Source: Spirodela intermedia (Eukaryota > Streptophyta > Magnoliopsida > Alismatales > Araceae). From it: a DNA stretch of 64,000 nucleotides. A program made the translations under genes and the position numbers. The stretch covers positions 5,421,721 through 5,485,720 of the forward strand of contig LR746270.1 of assembly GCA_902729315.2 (NCBI GenBank). Direction: 5' to 3'. Shown here piece after piece: positions 38,608-49,196 of the stretch (position 1 is its first letter; each line of letters begins with the position of its first letter). Below the pieces are notes generated by a model, which saw nothing but the letters and a program-made list of their open reading frames with translations, was not told the origin of the DNA and did not search any database.

Positions 38608-38900
38608 CATCCCCACCCACCTCGCCGCCCAATCCTGTTTTGACAGCTGGGGAGGGAAGGGCTTTGAAGATATGGCAAGAGGGTCCTCTTGCCTCATGTT
38701 AATAGATTGGAGTACATAACTCTTACCGAAAATGACAGTAAACGGAGAGGTCGGGGAGGGGTTGGCTCGATTAGTCTTCGATCACTTGTATTGATCGAAA
38801 CGGGAGGGTTGGTAGGTGATGACTAAGGGGACTTGAAGTCGTCTGATTCTCTCTATCTCTCTCTCCTCTCTCTCTCTCCCCAAGAGCACCATTAGACTTC
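38608..38900. repeat. F5H-flank-like block, upstream copy
   Basis: Matches 41652-41905 in order: caacatccccaccc, ttttgacagctggggaggga, accgaaaatg-cag, ttgtattgat-gaa, then gattctctctatctctc. The copies are clearly diverged. Confidence 0.7.
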
Positions 38901-39561
38901 GTAGGCCTTTCTATGATTTCTGTACACCTGTACTCTCTCTCTCCCTCCACCCCTCTCTCAATTCTCAGCTTTCAGGGCGTACCGATCACACGTTTGACGT
39001 TTCAAGGGTACAAACTATACATATGGTTACGGGTCGATTTAAACATGTCATCGTAGTCGTAGGTTGATCCCGAATGAAGCACATATTTCACCAATTTGCC
39101 AGAATAATAACGCCGTGGCTGAAGGATTTGTCACAACTCGCGTCCCCCCCATGGAACTGTGGCTCTTCGAAATCGGTTCCCCGCAGAAAAAGAGCTCCTT
39201 TCGATTGAGACACTACTAATTAATTAAAATCGCAGTTATAATTGCTTCGAGAACGTGTAGGCCAAGGGATGCTGGGTAGGGTTTTTGACTGGCCCTCGGG
39301 AGGATGGTGAGGACCCTCTGGCGTGGTCCCCTTCTCTGCACACGTAGAAGTTGACGAAGATGCCAGAGTGGGTGGAGGTGACTAGCGAAAGGAAGGACTA
39401 AACGCGGTGTCTCATAACGTCCCCCTCCGAAGGTCAAAGGGAGAGTTTACTTCAGTATTCTGATGAACTGGGATTCCGATCAGATAGCTTATGGTTTAAT
39501 CGTGTATTTATCGTCGCACAGTGCGTATATTTAGTCGTGTAGTTTGTAGAAAAGAATATAT

Positions 39562-39592
<31 letters not shown>

Positions 39593-39600
39593 GAGAGAGA
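39562..39600. repeat. (GA)n microsatellite in the F5H promoter
   Basis: GA dinucleotide run with one gc interruption, about 60 bp upstream of the putative TATA box. Confidence 0.9.
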
Positions 39601-39656
39601 CGTAAGGGCTTATCTGTTCCTGTCCACAGATTCAACTTTGCCGGCGTAGAAAAGCT

Positions 39657-39662
39657 TATATA
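39657..39662 (+). promoter_or_regulatory. Putative TATA box of the F5H gene
   Basis: TATATA within cttatatacaaag, 92 bp upstream of the ATG at 39754; spacing suits a short 5' UTR. Confidence 0.5.
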
Positions 39663-39753
39663 CAAAGCCATCTCCACAAACCAGTTTCCCCCAGTGCAAA
39701 TGCACCTCTGACGAATACCCCGTTCTTTCGCCTGTCTCCATTTGGTGGACGAG

Positions 39754-41451
39754 ATGGGATTCTCCGAAGCCTCTGGGTCTGTGCTCTCCTTTTGGGTGCT
39801 CTTCCCTGCACTCCCCCTGATGCTGCTCGGCTGGATCTTGCTATCTCGCCCACGGCGGCCGCCGCTGCCCCCGGGTCCCCGCCAGCTTCCCATAATCGGT
39901 AACATGAACATCATTGACCAGCTGACCCACCGCGGGCTCGCCAAGTTGGCCGAACGCCACGGGGGGCTTCTTCACCTCCGTTTGGGCTTCAACCACACCG
40001 TCGTCGTTTCGTCCCCTGAGATGGCGCGCCAGGTCTTGCAGGTTCACGATCACGTCTTCTCTAATCGCCCCGTCACCTCCACCATCCGCTACCTCACTTA
40101 CGACCGCAGCGACATGGCCTTCGCCCACTACGGGCCCTTCTGGCGCCAGATGCGGAAGCTCTGCGTCATGAAGCTCTTCAGTCGCCGCCGTGCCGAGTCC
40201 TGGGCTTCCGTGCGCGACGAGGTCGACGCCGCCGTGCGCGTCGTGGCTGCTGGCGCGCCTGGCGCGGCGGTTAACGTCGGCGAGCTCGTCTTCAACCTCA
40301 CCAAGAACATCACGTATCGCGCCGCCTTCGGCTCGAGTGCCCTCGAAGGGAAGGACCAGGATGAGTTTATCTCCATCCTGCAGGAGTTCTCTAAACTCTT
40401 TGGGGCATTCAACATCGCCGACTTCGTCCCATGGCTCGAGCCGCTAGACCTGCAGGGAATCAACCGGCGGCTCGTGAAAGCCCGGTCAGCGCTGGACAGC
40501 TTCATCGACAGGATCATCGATGAGCACATCGCTAATCCCAAGTCAACTGACGACCCTAATGCCGATATGGTCGATGATATGCTCGCCTTCCTCGGAGAAG
40601 CTGGCGGCGCCACCACTGGGTCAGACGAGCTACAAGGATCCCTCAAGCTGACGAGGGATAACATAAAGGCGATCATTATGGTATTTATTCATCTGCGTGA
40701 ATTCACTTTCTTGCAAGGTTCCACGCTCTTTATTCCAATGGTCGTTGGATCTAAGATCTTCACTTTCTCTTATCTTGGAATCGTCAACGTTGTTCGTTTC
40801 TTAACATGTTTTTTAACGAAAAAACAGGACGTCATGTTCGGGGGCACGGAGACGGTGGCGTCCGCAATCGAGTGGGCGATGGCGGAGCTGATGAAGAGTC
40901 CAAAGGACATGAAGAGGGTGCAGGATGAGCTAGAAGCGGCGGCGGGGCTTGATCGGAAGATCAGCGAGGGGGATCTGGACAAGCTCCCCTACCTAAGGTG
41001 CTGCATCAAGGAGACCCTCCGCCTCCACCCGCCGATTCCTCTCCTCCTCCACGAGACCGCCGAGGACTGCGAGGTGAGCGGCTACTGGGTGCCGGCGCGC
41101 ACGCGGGTGATGATCAACGCGTGGGCCATCGGCAGGGAAAAGTCGGCGTGGAAGGACGCCGACTCGTTCATTCCCTCCCGCTTCGCCGACGACCCGAGCG
41201 CGCCGGATTTCAAAGGCAACTGTTTCGAGTTCATCCCCTTCGGTTCGGGCAGGCGGTCTTGTCCCGGCATGCAGCTCGGTCTCTACGGCCTCGAGCTCGC
41301 CGTGGCGCAGCTCCTCCACTGCTTCGCGTGGGAGCTCCCCGGGGGAATGAAGCCCTCCGAGCTCGACATGACAGACGTCTTCGGCCTCACCGCCCCCAAG
41401 GCTGTCCGCCTCTCCGCCGTCCCCACTCCCCGCCTCGCCTGTCCCATATAA
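39754..41451 (+). CDS. F5H: Cytochrome P450 CYP84A, ferulate/coniferaldehyde 5-hydroxylase
   Basis: Two exons, 39754-40680 and 40828-41451; 516 aa. An N-terminal membrane anchor (~residues 12-32) precedes the hinge RPRRPPLPPGPRQLPIIGN. Diagnostic F5H segments: SYLTYDRADMAFAHYGPF-type block (RYLTYDRSDMAFAHYGPFW), MRKLCVMKLFSRRRAESW, KLTRDNIKAIIM|DVMFGGTETV (I-helix GGTET), KETLRLHPP (ExxR), and heme loop FIPFGSGRRSCPG. The enzyme 5-hydroxylates ferulate derivatives, mainly coniferaldehyde and coniferyl alcohol, on the ER, committing carbon to syringyl lignin and sinapate. The intron lies at the usual family position between IIM and DVMFGG, but is 147 nt with no in-frame stop. The frame extends upstream through a non-ATG codon (39742); ATG 39754 gives the usual N-terminus. 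Confidence 0.95.
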   Translation: MGFSEASGSVLSFWVLFPALPLMLLGWILLSRPRRPPLPPGPRQLPIIGNMNIIDQLTHRGLAKLAERHGGLLHLRLGFNHTVVVSSPEMARQVLQVHDHVFSNRPVTSTIRYLTYDRSDMAFAHYGPFWRQMRKLCVMKLFSRRRAESWASVRDEVDAAVRVVAAGAPGAAVNVGELVFNLTKNITYRAAFGSSALEGKDQDEFISILQEFSKLFGAFNIADFVPWLEPLDLQGINRRLVKARSALDSFIDRIIDEHIANPKSTDDPNADMVDDMLAFLGEAGGATTGSDELQGSLKLTRDNIKAIIMVFIHLREFTFLQGSTLFIPMVVGSKIFTFSYLGIVNVVRFLTCFLTKKQDVMFGGTETVASAIEWAMAELMKSPKDMKRVQDELEAAAGLDRKISEGDLDKLPYLRCCIKETLRLHPPIPLLLHETAEDCEVSGYWVPARTRVMINAWAIGREKSAWKDADSFIPSRFADDPSAPDFKGNCFEFIPFGSGRRSCPGMQLGLYGLELAVAQLLHCFAWELPGGMKPSELDMTDVFGLTAPKAVRLSAVPTPRLACPI

Positions 41452-41651
41452 TCGATCCTCCATCCCTCTCTCTTTGTTTGTCTTTTCCTCTCTCTCTCTG
41501 TCTGTATCTCTGTATCTTCTCGCTTGGTCCTTGCCATGAATTTTCTATTCGCAATTGAAGATCGGGCGGTTGGACTCACCCAGGGAACGTTATAATACTA
41601 ATCAATGACCTTATCTTCGAAATGGCCGCCAGGTCCATCCTTTCTTCCCAT

Positions 41652-41905
41652 CAAACAACATCCCCCACCAACCCCTCCGCTCTTGGTTTGACAGCCGGGG
41701 AGGGAAGGCCTCCGAAGGCAACTTGGTATTTCTTGTCGAAAATGGCAGGGGATGCTAGCGGGGACTTGATTACGCTCCCACTCACGTCTTCGGAGGCTTG
41801 TATTGATAGAGAACCGGGGGGTTGAAGGGTTGGGGGATTCTCTCGGTTGTTGATGCGGAAAGGCCGCAAGGCGTTGGATTCTCTCTCTCTCTCTCTCTAA
41901 TAATT
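41652..41905. repeat. F5H-flank-like block, downstream copy
   Basis: Shares with 38608-38900 the ordered motifs caacatccccc-acc, tttgacagccggggaggga, gtcgaaaatggcag, cttgtattgata, and a CT run. It begins about 200 bp after the F5H stop codon. Confidence 0.7.
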
Positions 41906-42624
41906 ATTTACCAAGTTCTGTGCCATGCGGAGGGAGCATCCATGCCTGTCTGCGGTTCACGGCTACACAGATGCTTATGGCGTCTGCCGCATCCTCCGTA
42001 TTCGGCTTTAACAGGTTTCGTGAACCAGCTTGAAAGCTCGCAGGGGACTGGCCCCTCCATATAGCCATGCAGGTTTCTCCGTCATTTATTTGAACATTTC
42101 TCGTCCAACTTCTAGATCATCAAGTTGTGAGTCATATTTGTCCTTTAATGAGCCAATTCTCGTCTGGTCACCCCCGTGGGAGTCGGGCAGATCGAGTCAT
42201 CCCTAAATTGACCAGGGCCCTCAAATTGACCTGGGAAATCTGTATAAGCCAGTCTGAGAATCTCCCAATGGCCCTCAAATTGACCAGCGGATCTCCCATT
42301 GGCCAGCTGTGAGGCTGCTGTCCACTTTCGGCTGACTGGTGATTGATATCAGCCTTCACCCCTTCGTTTTCGCTGTATTATTTCAGAACCCGGAGAACAG
42401 GAAGGGAAGTGACTTTTGCCCTGTTCAGATGCTAGAACAGAAGAAGAGCACCATAAGACCATAATCGCTCAACAGAGGAACCCAACTTCATGTGAAAGGG
42501 GTAATGATTACAAAAATATTCTCTGCTTGGGAATTGGGTCGTGTCTTAGTGCCCGTCTATCTCATCCTTTCGCCGTGTGAATTCGCTGCTACCTTTGAGG
42601 TCTGGACGTTCCACTCAAGTAACC

Positions 42625-42627
<3 letters not shown>

Positions 42628-42695
<68 letters not shown>
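42628..42695. repeat. (GA)34 microsatellite
   Basis: Long perfect dinucleotide tract in intergenic DNA, likely length-polymorphic. Confidence 0.97.
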
Positions 42696-42698
<3 letters not shown>

Positions 42699-45532
42699 TT
42701 TAAAGTAATAGTGCAAAGGAACTAAAATAATATGTTAGGGCCCTTCAACTTTGCTAAAAGTCCATATCTGTCCAAGGGATAGTGGTTTTAAATACATTAT
42801 ATATATAAATACGAATACCTATGAGACAAGTGACTATTTTTGCCCCACGTTGCATAATGTAAGATTCCATTAATTTATCTGAACCACATCATAATATATT
42901 TATCAGTCTAGATTTTAATAACATCCACTCCGCTGTCCTACCCTGGTGGTTACCATCCTCCGAACGCATGAGTCATCACTATTAGATACCTCCATGACTG
43001 TGCCTAAGGGTTATTGTTACTAGAGTTCGTGGCATCTAGCATCATCCACTCCATACTTAAAACAGCTGGTTGTCATCTAACCGTTTAAAGAAGACTATCT
43101 GATTTGAAAGGTCTTAAGAATAAACTCTCTCTTAAGTATCTCGTTAGAGTTAAAATAGAAAGCCTCTAATAAGCTTTCTAATATGTAATAAAAAAATATA
43201 TCATCGTTGAAAAGAGGATCCATCTTTTTCAATCCAACTCATCAACAATAAAAAGAGGTGGTGAATTATGACCTCACAAATGTATTGAGAGATGACCTTG
43301 TGAAGAGTAGGAATCTAAACATATTTTTTATTCAAAAGGGATATTTTAGGATTTTTTTCAGTTTTCATTGTAAAGTTTTTGACTATAAGGGACATCATGA
43401 TTGTTCATTTGTGACAAGGAAAATAAACTCTATTGAGTAATGAATCTATGATACTTTGATTCAAGCATCACAAAAGCCTAATGACCAAACAATTTCTAAT
43501 TGAATATCTTTCCTAGTCTTTTTTTCTCTTATACAATTTATTGAAGTTATCATAAGTTCAAGATGCTGGTGTTGGAGAATTTATAGTTCTGAAAAAGTAC
43601 ATAGAAGGCTAAAACAATAATTTTACATGCCCAAAAATTAAGATTTTTTTAAAAAAGAAAAATACTTCTTATAATTATTAAGCAAGTTGCAAACTATTTG
43701 GGCATTGAATAAATTTCCCCATTATGTCTCTTTTTAATTTTTAGGAAGTGAGTTACCTATGGTGGGTTTAGGAGATAGTTGCCTAGATGGCAGCAAAATA
43801 TATGAAAGAGCAATGGGGGAAAATTAGAATAGTAAAATTGTATATTGAGATGGTTTAGATTGTTTATCATTGAGAAAAGTTTTAGAACTAAGAAAAATCA
43901 CACAAGAATAAATAGTCAATATTCATATTTGAAATGAATAAAATATAGAATGATTGTTGACAGAATCTAGTATCATGGATATAATGACGTCTTTATTCAT
44001 TGTGTTGAAATTTTGATATTTCAACTTATGATAAGAGACATATATGAAGTTCAAATTTAAGGCACATATGTGTCCCAAGAAATATCATCATCAAGCCATT
44101 GAAAGTGACAATTTGAAGGGGCGTTTCATATCAGATTAAGGAACATAAAACAAGGATGGAACATTCAGAATAAAGAATTTCCATGCCCACCATATTCTGC
44201 TCAAGAGTCCAAATAAGATTTCTACGTCCATGAGCACCTGAGGAAAATAATATCAGCTGTCTCAAACTTTGAAGGTCTTCTCCACATTGAAGCTTCCAAA
44301 TGAGAAACTTAAGGATTTATGCATTGGAAAGTTTGAAACTGAATGCTAAATGATGGTAACTAGTTCTACACATGTGTTTAGAGTGTGCTTGCACTCAAGA
44401 CTTACGTAGAGCTACAATCAAGAGGAGATGAGTTGGTGTTCATCTCGTTGGGCTCTTAGAGGCATTCATTTAGAAGAGAAGAATGGGCATCCTCTATTTA
44501 ATTTCTAGAGTTGTGAATATGAAATAGAGGATCATGTTCTTTCTAGTTTGGCCCTCTAGAGCCCAAAAATCTAAAAAGTAATTCCTAGATGGGATTTTGA
44601 GTTGGCTAGAGTTGTTAAATCTAATGAATGTGGCTGAAGCCTTGATTCCGTGTTTTATTTCAGCATACTTTGGTATGGTAGAGCCCAAGGAAACATGAAC
44701 ATGAGTGGTACTTGGAGAATGCATTAGGTCAAGCGACTGAACCAATATAAAAACATGTGTGTGAAGTACAAAAGTACTTCATCTTATCGCCTTGATCCAA
44801 GCAACCAAGAGAGAAAACGAATTAGTGAAAAAATCATCTCATCCCCCCCTCCATTTGTACCATGTTGCCCGAATGAAATCCAACAGACTCATTTGGTTAC
44901 ATGAGCTTTGCACTCGTTCTGGGAAACATACTACCCATGCTATTTTTGCTGTGTGCCTTTATTTCTCTGCCTTAAACTCGTGCTAAATATTAATGGGAAA
45001 AAGCAGAAAAAATGGATTTTTTAATTATTAGAATTAAATCATCAGGTCCAGCAGATACCTTTATCATGGACTGTCATGGTCAACCATGCTCCCAATGTAA
45101 ATGAGTCATTTCTGCTATTAAGGACTAGACATTTGATTATTTGCTGATTTACCGCAATTATGCTTTATTAGGTAAACCAACATGTTCTCCTGAGATATTT
45201 GGCTACGGATATAATTTTTCTCGTGAATAATATATATATATATATATTCCCATCCTGGGTAATGACGACAAGGTTTTCAATCAGGCCCATTGGGCCCATT
45301 CAAGAAAGCATTAGAAATGGATGCGATTGAAGACCAGAGTTACGCTTTGGTGGGTCAAACTGGGCCTCAATTTTCTAAATGGGAGCACAAATTCCGATAA
45401 TTTTCTCTGCCCATTTCCTCGTGGGATGAGCATGGCCCTTTTTTTTTGTTCTTAATCGGACAATTGGGCCATTAAGGCGCCTTCAAGTAGGCCCCCTTGC
45501 TCCAGCTGCCGTCTGTGTGTTCCTGCTGCTTC

Positions 45533-47536
45533 ATGCCCTGGTTTCCGAGGCCACCCTCTCCGGACCCCTCCTCCTTCGACATCCTCCTCCGGCGATGCAG
45601 CAGCCCTCGCCAATCCAAGCAGATTCACTCCCGCATCGTCCTGTGCGGCGCGCTTCAAGGGTCGGCTGTCCTTGCAGCTCGCCTCGTCTCCGTCTACAGC
45701 CGGCAAGGGCTCCTCGCCGACGCTTCAAGGGTCTTCCTTGGCGCAGAAAGCTGCGGGAGCATCCTCCTCTGGAACTCCATTCTGCGGGCGAATCTCTCTC
45801 ACGGCCGCATTGGGGACGCCTTGGCCTTGTACCGCCGCATGCGGGTACTCGACCTCCCCGCCGACGGCTTCACGCTCCCCATGGTCGTCCGATGCTGTTC
45901 CTCCATGGGAGCTTCCGAGCTCTGCAAGGCCGTGCATGGCCATGCCGTCATCACCGGCTACTCGCACCATCTCCATGTCGCAAATGAGCTGATCCTCATG
46001 CATGGAACCAGGGGTGACATGTTATGCGCCCAGCAGATTTTCGAAGAAATGCCCCTGAGAAACATCATCTCCTGGAACACCCTGCTGGCAGGCTTTGCTG
46101 GGGCTGGGGATAGCTCCGGGGCTTCTGATCTTTTCCGGCGTATGGAGTCAGAAAGAGTGGAGCCGAATTCTGTGTCCTGGACATCGTTACTCTCAGCTCA
46201 TGCCCGAGATGGAAAAAATAGCGGCGTTCTGAACCTCTTCTGCGAGATGACAGCTCGAGGAACCAGACCCACCCCAGAATCTCTCTCGGTGGTCCTATCT
46301 GTCTGCGCGGAGATGGGTTCGGCAGGGGAAGGGAAGGCCGTACACTCCGTCGTCGTCCGGGACGGGCTCGAAGGTTACGTCTTCGTGAGGAACTCCCTCA
46401 TCTCCTTCTACGGGATGCTTGGGAACGCAGAAGAAGCTGAGCTACTGTTCTCCCAGACAGAACCCAAGAGCCTAGTCACCTGGAATTCTCTGATATCCTG
46501 CCATGCCGCGGCTGGTCTGCACGAGCAGGCCTACCAGCTGCTCTTGGAGATGGAAGAGACGACCGGAATCAGGCCGGATTCGGTAACCTGGAGCGCCGTC
46601 ATCGGGGGGCTCGCCGCACAGGGGAAGGCGGTGGAGTCGCTAGAGATCTTCCGCCAAATGCAAGAGGACGGTGTGAGGGCCAACTCAGTGACCGCAGCTA
46701 CCGTGTTGTCCGCTTGTGCGGAGTTCGCCGCGCTGCGGTTGGGCAGGGAGCTCCATGGCCACACCCTCAGAGCTTCCACGGGCGACGGCGACCCTCTGGT
46801 GGGCAACGCGCTGGTCAGCATGTATGCCAAATGCGGAAGCCTCAAAGATGCACGCAACATGTTCGATAAAATGGCGAATAATAGGGATTTGATCTCATGG
46901 AACTCGATGATCTCCGGGTATGGGATCAATGGGCTTGGAGAGGAAGCAATTGGGGTCTTCGAGGGGATGGTGGACGCCGGCGTTGACCCAGATGGGGTCT
47001 CCTTCGTGGCGGTGCTCTCCGCCTGCCGCCACGCCGGGTTTGTTTCCGAAGGCCGCCGGCTGTTCCACCGGATGGTCCATCGGCATGGCATTCGGCCATG
47101 GATGGAGCACTACGCCTGCATGGTGGACCTCCTCGGCCGTGCCGGGCTGCTGGAGGAGGCGATCAAGCTGGTGAAGAGGATGCCGATGGAACCCAACATC
47201 TGGGTGTGGGGATCTCTTCTGAATTCCTGCAGAATGCATAGAAACGATGGGGTGGCTGAGGAGGCCGCCTCGCGAATCTTCGCGCTGGAGCTGGAGACCG
47301 CCGGGAGCTGCATGCTGCTGTCGAACATCTACGCCTCGTGGGGGAGATGGGAGGATTCGGCACGAGTGAGGGTGCTGACGAGGAGGAAGGACCTCAGGAA
47401 GAGCCCCGGCCAGAGCTGGATTGAATTGAACAGGGTGGTGCATGTGTTCTTGTCGGGGGCTCTACTGCCGCAGGAGATGGCGGGTGTCTATGTTGTTCTT
47501 GAGGAGCTGAATCAGCTGATTGAGAGCTGGGAATGA
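45533..47536 (+). CDS. Pentatricopeptide repeat protein, PLS/E class, At1g17630-like
   Basis: Intronless, 667 aa, as is usual for plant PPR genes. Starts at the first ATG (MPWFPRPPSPDPSSF) after an in-frame stop at 45488-45490. Repeats are visible as LLWNSILRANLSHGRIGDAL, ISWNTLLAGFAGAGDSSGA, VSWTSLLSAHARDGKNSGV, VTWNSLISCHAAAGLHEQA, VTWSAVIGGLAAQGKAVES and ISWNSMISGYGINGLGEEA, with L and S repeats between. The E region is MPMEPNIWVWGSLLNSCRMH, then LLSNIYASWGRWEDSARVR and KSPGQSWIELN. There is no DYW domain. Such proteins bind organellar RNA and often take part in C-to-U editing. The N-terminal ~20 residues may be a targeting peptide. The closest family member I recall is Arabidopsis At1g17630. 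Confidence 0.93.
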   Translation: MPWFPRPPSPDPSSFDILLRRCSSPRQSKQIHSRIVLCGALQGSAVLAARLVSVYSRQGLLADASRVFLGAESCGSILLWNSILRANLSHGRIGDALALYRRMRVLDLPADGFTLPMVVRCCSSMGASELCKAVHGHAVITGYSHHLHVANELILMHGTRGDMLCAQQIFEEMPLRNIISWNTLLAGFAGAGDSSGASDLFRRMESERVEPNSVSWTSLLSAHARDGKNSGVLNLFCEMTARGTRPTPESLSVVLSVCAEMGSAGEGKAVHSVVVRDGLEGYVFVRNSLISFYGMLGNAEEAELLFSQTEPKSLVTWNSLISCHAAAGLHEQAYQLLLEMEETTGIRPDSVTWSAVIGGLAAQGKAVESLEIFRQMQEDGVRANSVTAATVLSACAEFAALRLGRELHGHTLRASTGDGDPLVGNALVSMYAKCGSLKDARNMFDKMANNRDLISWNSMISGYGINGLGEEAIGVFEGMVDAGVDPDGVSFVAVLSACRHAGFVSEGRRLFHRMVHRHGIRPWMEHYACMVDLLGRAGLLEEAIKLVKRMPMEPNIWVWGSLLNSCRMHRNDGVAEEAASRIFALELETAGSCMLLSNIYASWGRWEDSARVRVLTRRKDLRKSPGQSWIELNRVVHVFLSGALLPQEMAGVYVVLEELNQLIESWE

Positions 47537-49196
47537 TGCTGTGCGCAGTAAGACCCATTAGTCCTCGGCACAGTTATAATATCTACAGGTTATAGGATCT
47601 ACTGTCATCAGCTGTTATGCTGCATGAATGCTGGTAAGTAGCGCAGGCTTTTGGCAACATGCTAGGTTTCTTGGAGGGAGAGGGGAGCTAAATGGACTGG
47701 CAAAGCCTGTTGCAGGTAACTGAGAGGAGTTTCCATCCGTCAGATCAGTGAGACTAAGAAACCTTGGGCTGTGCAGTGGCCGGTGTACAGTATCAAACTC
47801 ACGGGAGCGGAGATTTCACAGATAGTTTCGGAAAAGAACCACGTGGGAAGAAGAGCTGATAGACAAAAGGACGAGTGGAGGCCATCAGACTGCCGTTTGG
47901 ATGGATATGATCTGGGCAACAAATTTTGTCTTTACAAAATTTCTCATATTGAAACATTAAAGACAAACGAATACACATTCAACAACAATTGAGTCACGAC
48001 TACAAATTTTCAGCTGTTGAATCATAGGTTGCATATAACTAAACCATATAAATCACCAAAGCCACAGGTATCAGAGGGATCACAGTAAATCGAGAGAAGG
48101 GAAATCAGCTGATAAAAATCTTACTTCTGTGACCTCATCCGTAAATATCAACCAGAGTCTCTTCTGTCATGATCGCTTAGACTGACCCTGAAAAAATAAA
48201 ATTATCGTCGTCAAAGCAACAGATTCAATAGCAGAAACGGGTGTTCTTGGGTCACAGCTAAAAATACCTTTTTTTTAAAAAAAAGAATCGCTGCAGAAAA
48301 CCTTACTTTGATCACCGAAATATCTTCTTGAGCAAAAGTAACGAGTTTTTCTGCTAAATAAATGCCTGTTCTTCGGTACGATGCCTAATTTTCACGAACA
48401 AAATGTCTTGCATGGCATACAGATAATTCCCCACAAAATATTAGTTGATATCTCGCGGTTGAGGATCAATCAAGAGTTCTCTAGTCGCATTATAATCCTG
48501 ATTTCGGTTCTATCTCGACCTATTCCCCTGCAATCAAATTGATAATACTAGTTTTATCACCCTAATTCTCTCCTTTCTTAGGTTATTTATGAATGCTGCT
48601 CTGAACACTCATCTAGCAGAAATTCACAGCACCCTGCCGATGGACGGGCAGCGTGCTTCATATTATAAACCTCTAATCAACGTCGGAGGGGGGGACAACC
48701 CTCCCACCATGAGAACATTTCCCTTCCGCGCCGACCGTCAAAGCTCCCCGTCAGGCCACCACTCCCAACCAGACAGATAGATTGACACACAGATACAGAG
48801 AGAGATGGAGGGAAAACCGCGCACCTTGACGGAAAGCGGGAAATCGCTGCCCAAGGAAATGAGAGAGCGTAAGCACTGTCGGAGAGGTGCCGGGGACACG
48901 GTCAACAAGCTAGGGGTTTAGATAGGAGGAACAGACGGGTCTTATTAAAAGAGATATTGCTATTTTATTACCTGCCAAGTGTCCACCGATTATTGGCTGA
49001 TAACAATACAGGATTAATTATGATTTCCTTTTTTTCCTTATGGAGATTATTTAATTGGAAAAATAATAACTGGAATCGGACTCTAGGGTGAGTTCGGACC
49101 GATCGGCAGAATGCCGAGTCGGAACGGACTCGGCCGTTCGATATTTTCCCGCTCATTTAGGGGTCTTCGTCTCCAAGCGCTTTGGGTGTTCCCGCC
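47537..49196. other. Intergenic region between PPR and WD40 genes
   Basis: About 1.66 kb. The first part is the PPR 3' UTR. A moderately GC-rich patch at 48640-48930 could be a promoter or an unannotated first exon, but no conserved peptide was found. Confidence 0.45.

Larger units (their letters stand above)
37536..39656. other. Intergenic region between NDUFA5 and F5H
   Basis: Contains CT runs (38034-38055, around 38850-38880) and GA runs (38369-38391). It also holds a block at about 38608-38900 that resembles the 3' flank of the F5H gene (41652-41905). No conserved coding frame was seen. Confidence 0.6.
41452..45532. other. Intergenic region between F5H and the PPR gene
   Basis: About 4 kb. 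It contains the downstream flank-like block (41652-41905), a CT run at 41880-41899, a (GA)34 tract (42628-42695) and a short TA run (45229-45247). From ~42.7 kb on it is AT-rich. I recognised no gene or classifiable transposon, though old unclassified repeats are possible. Confidence 0.55.

Noticed and set aside
41000-41560. Long frames overlapping the F5H second exon in other frames and strand
   Set aside because: Shadows of a GC-rich P450 exon whose own frame contains the ExxR and heme motifs.
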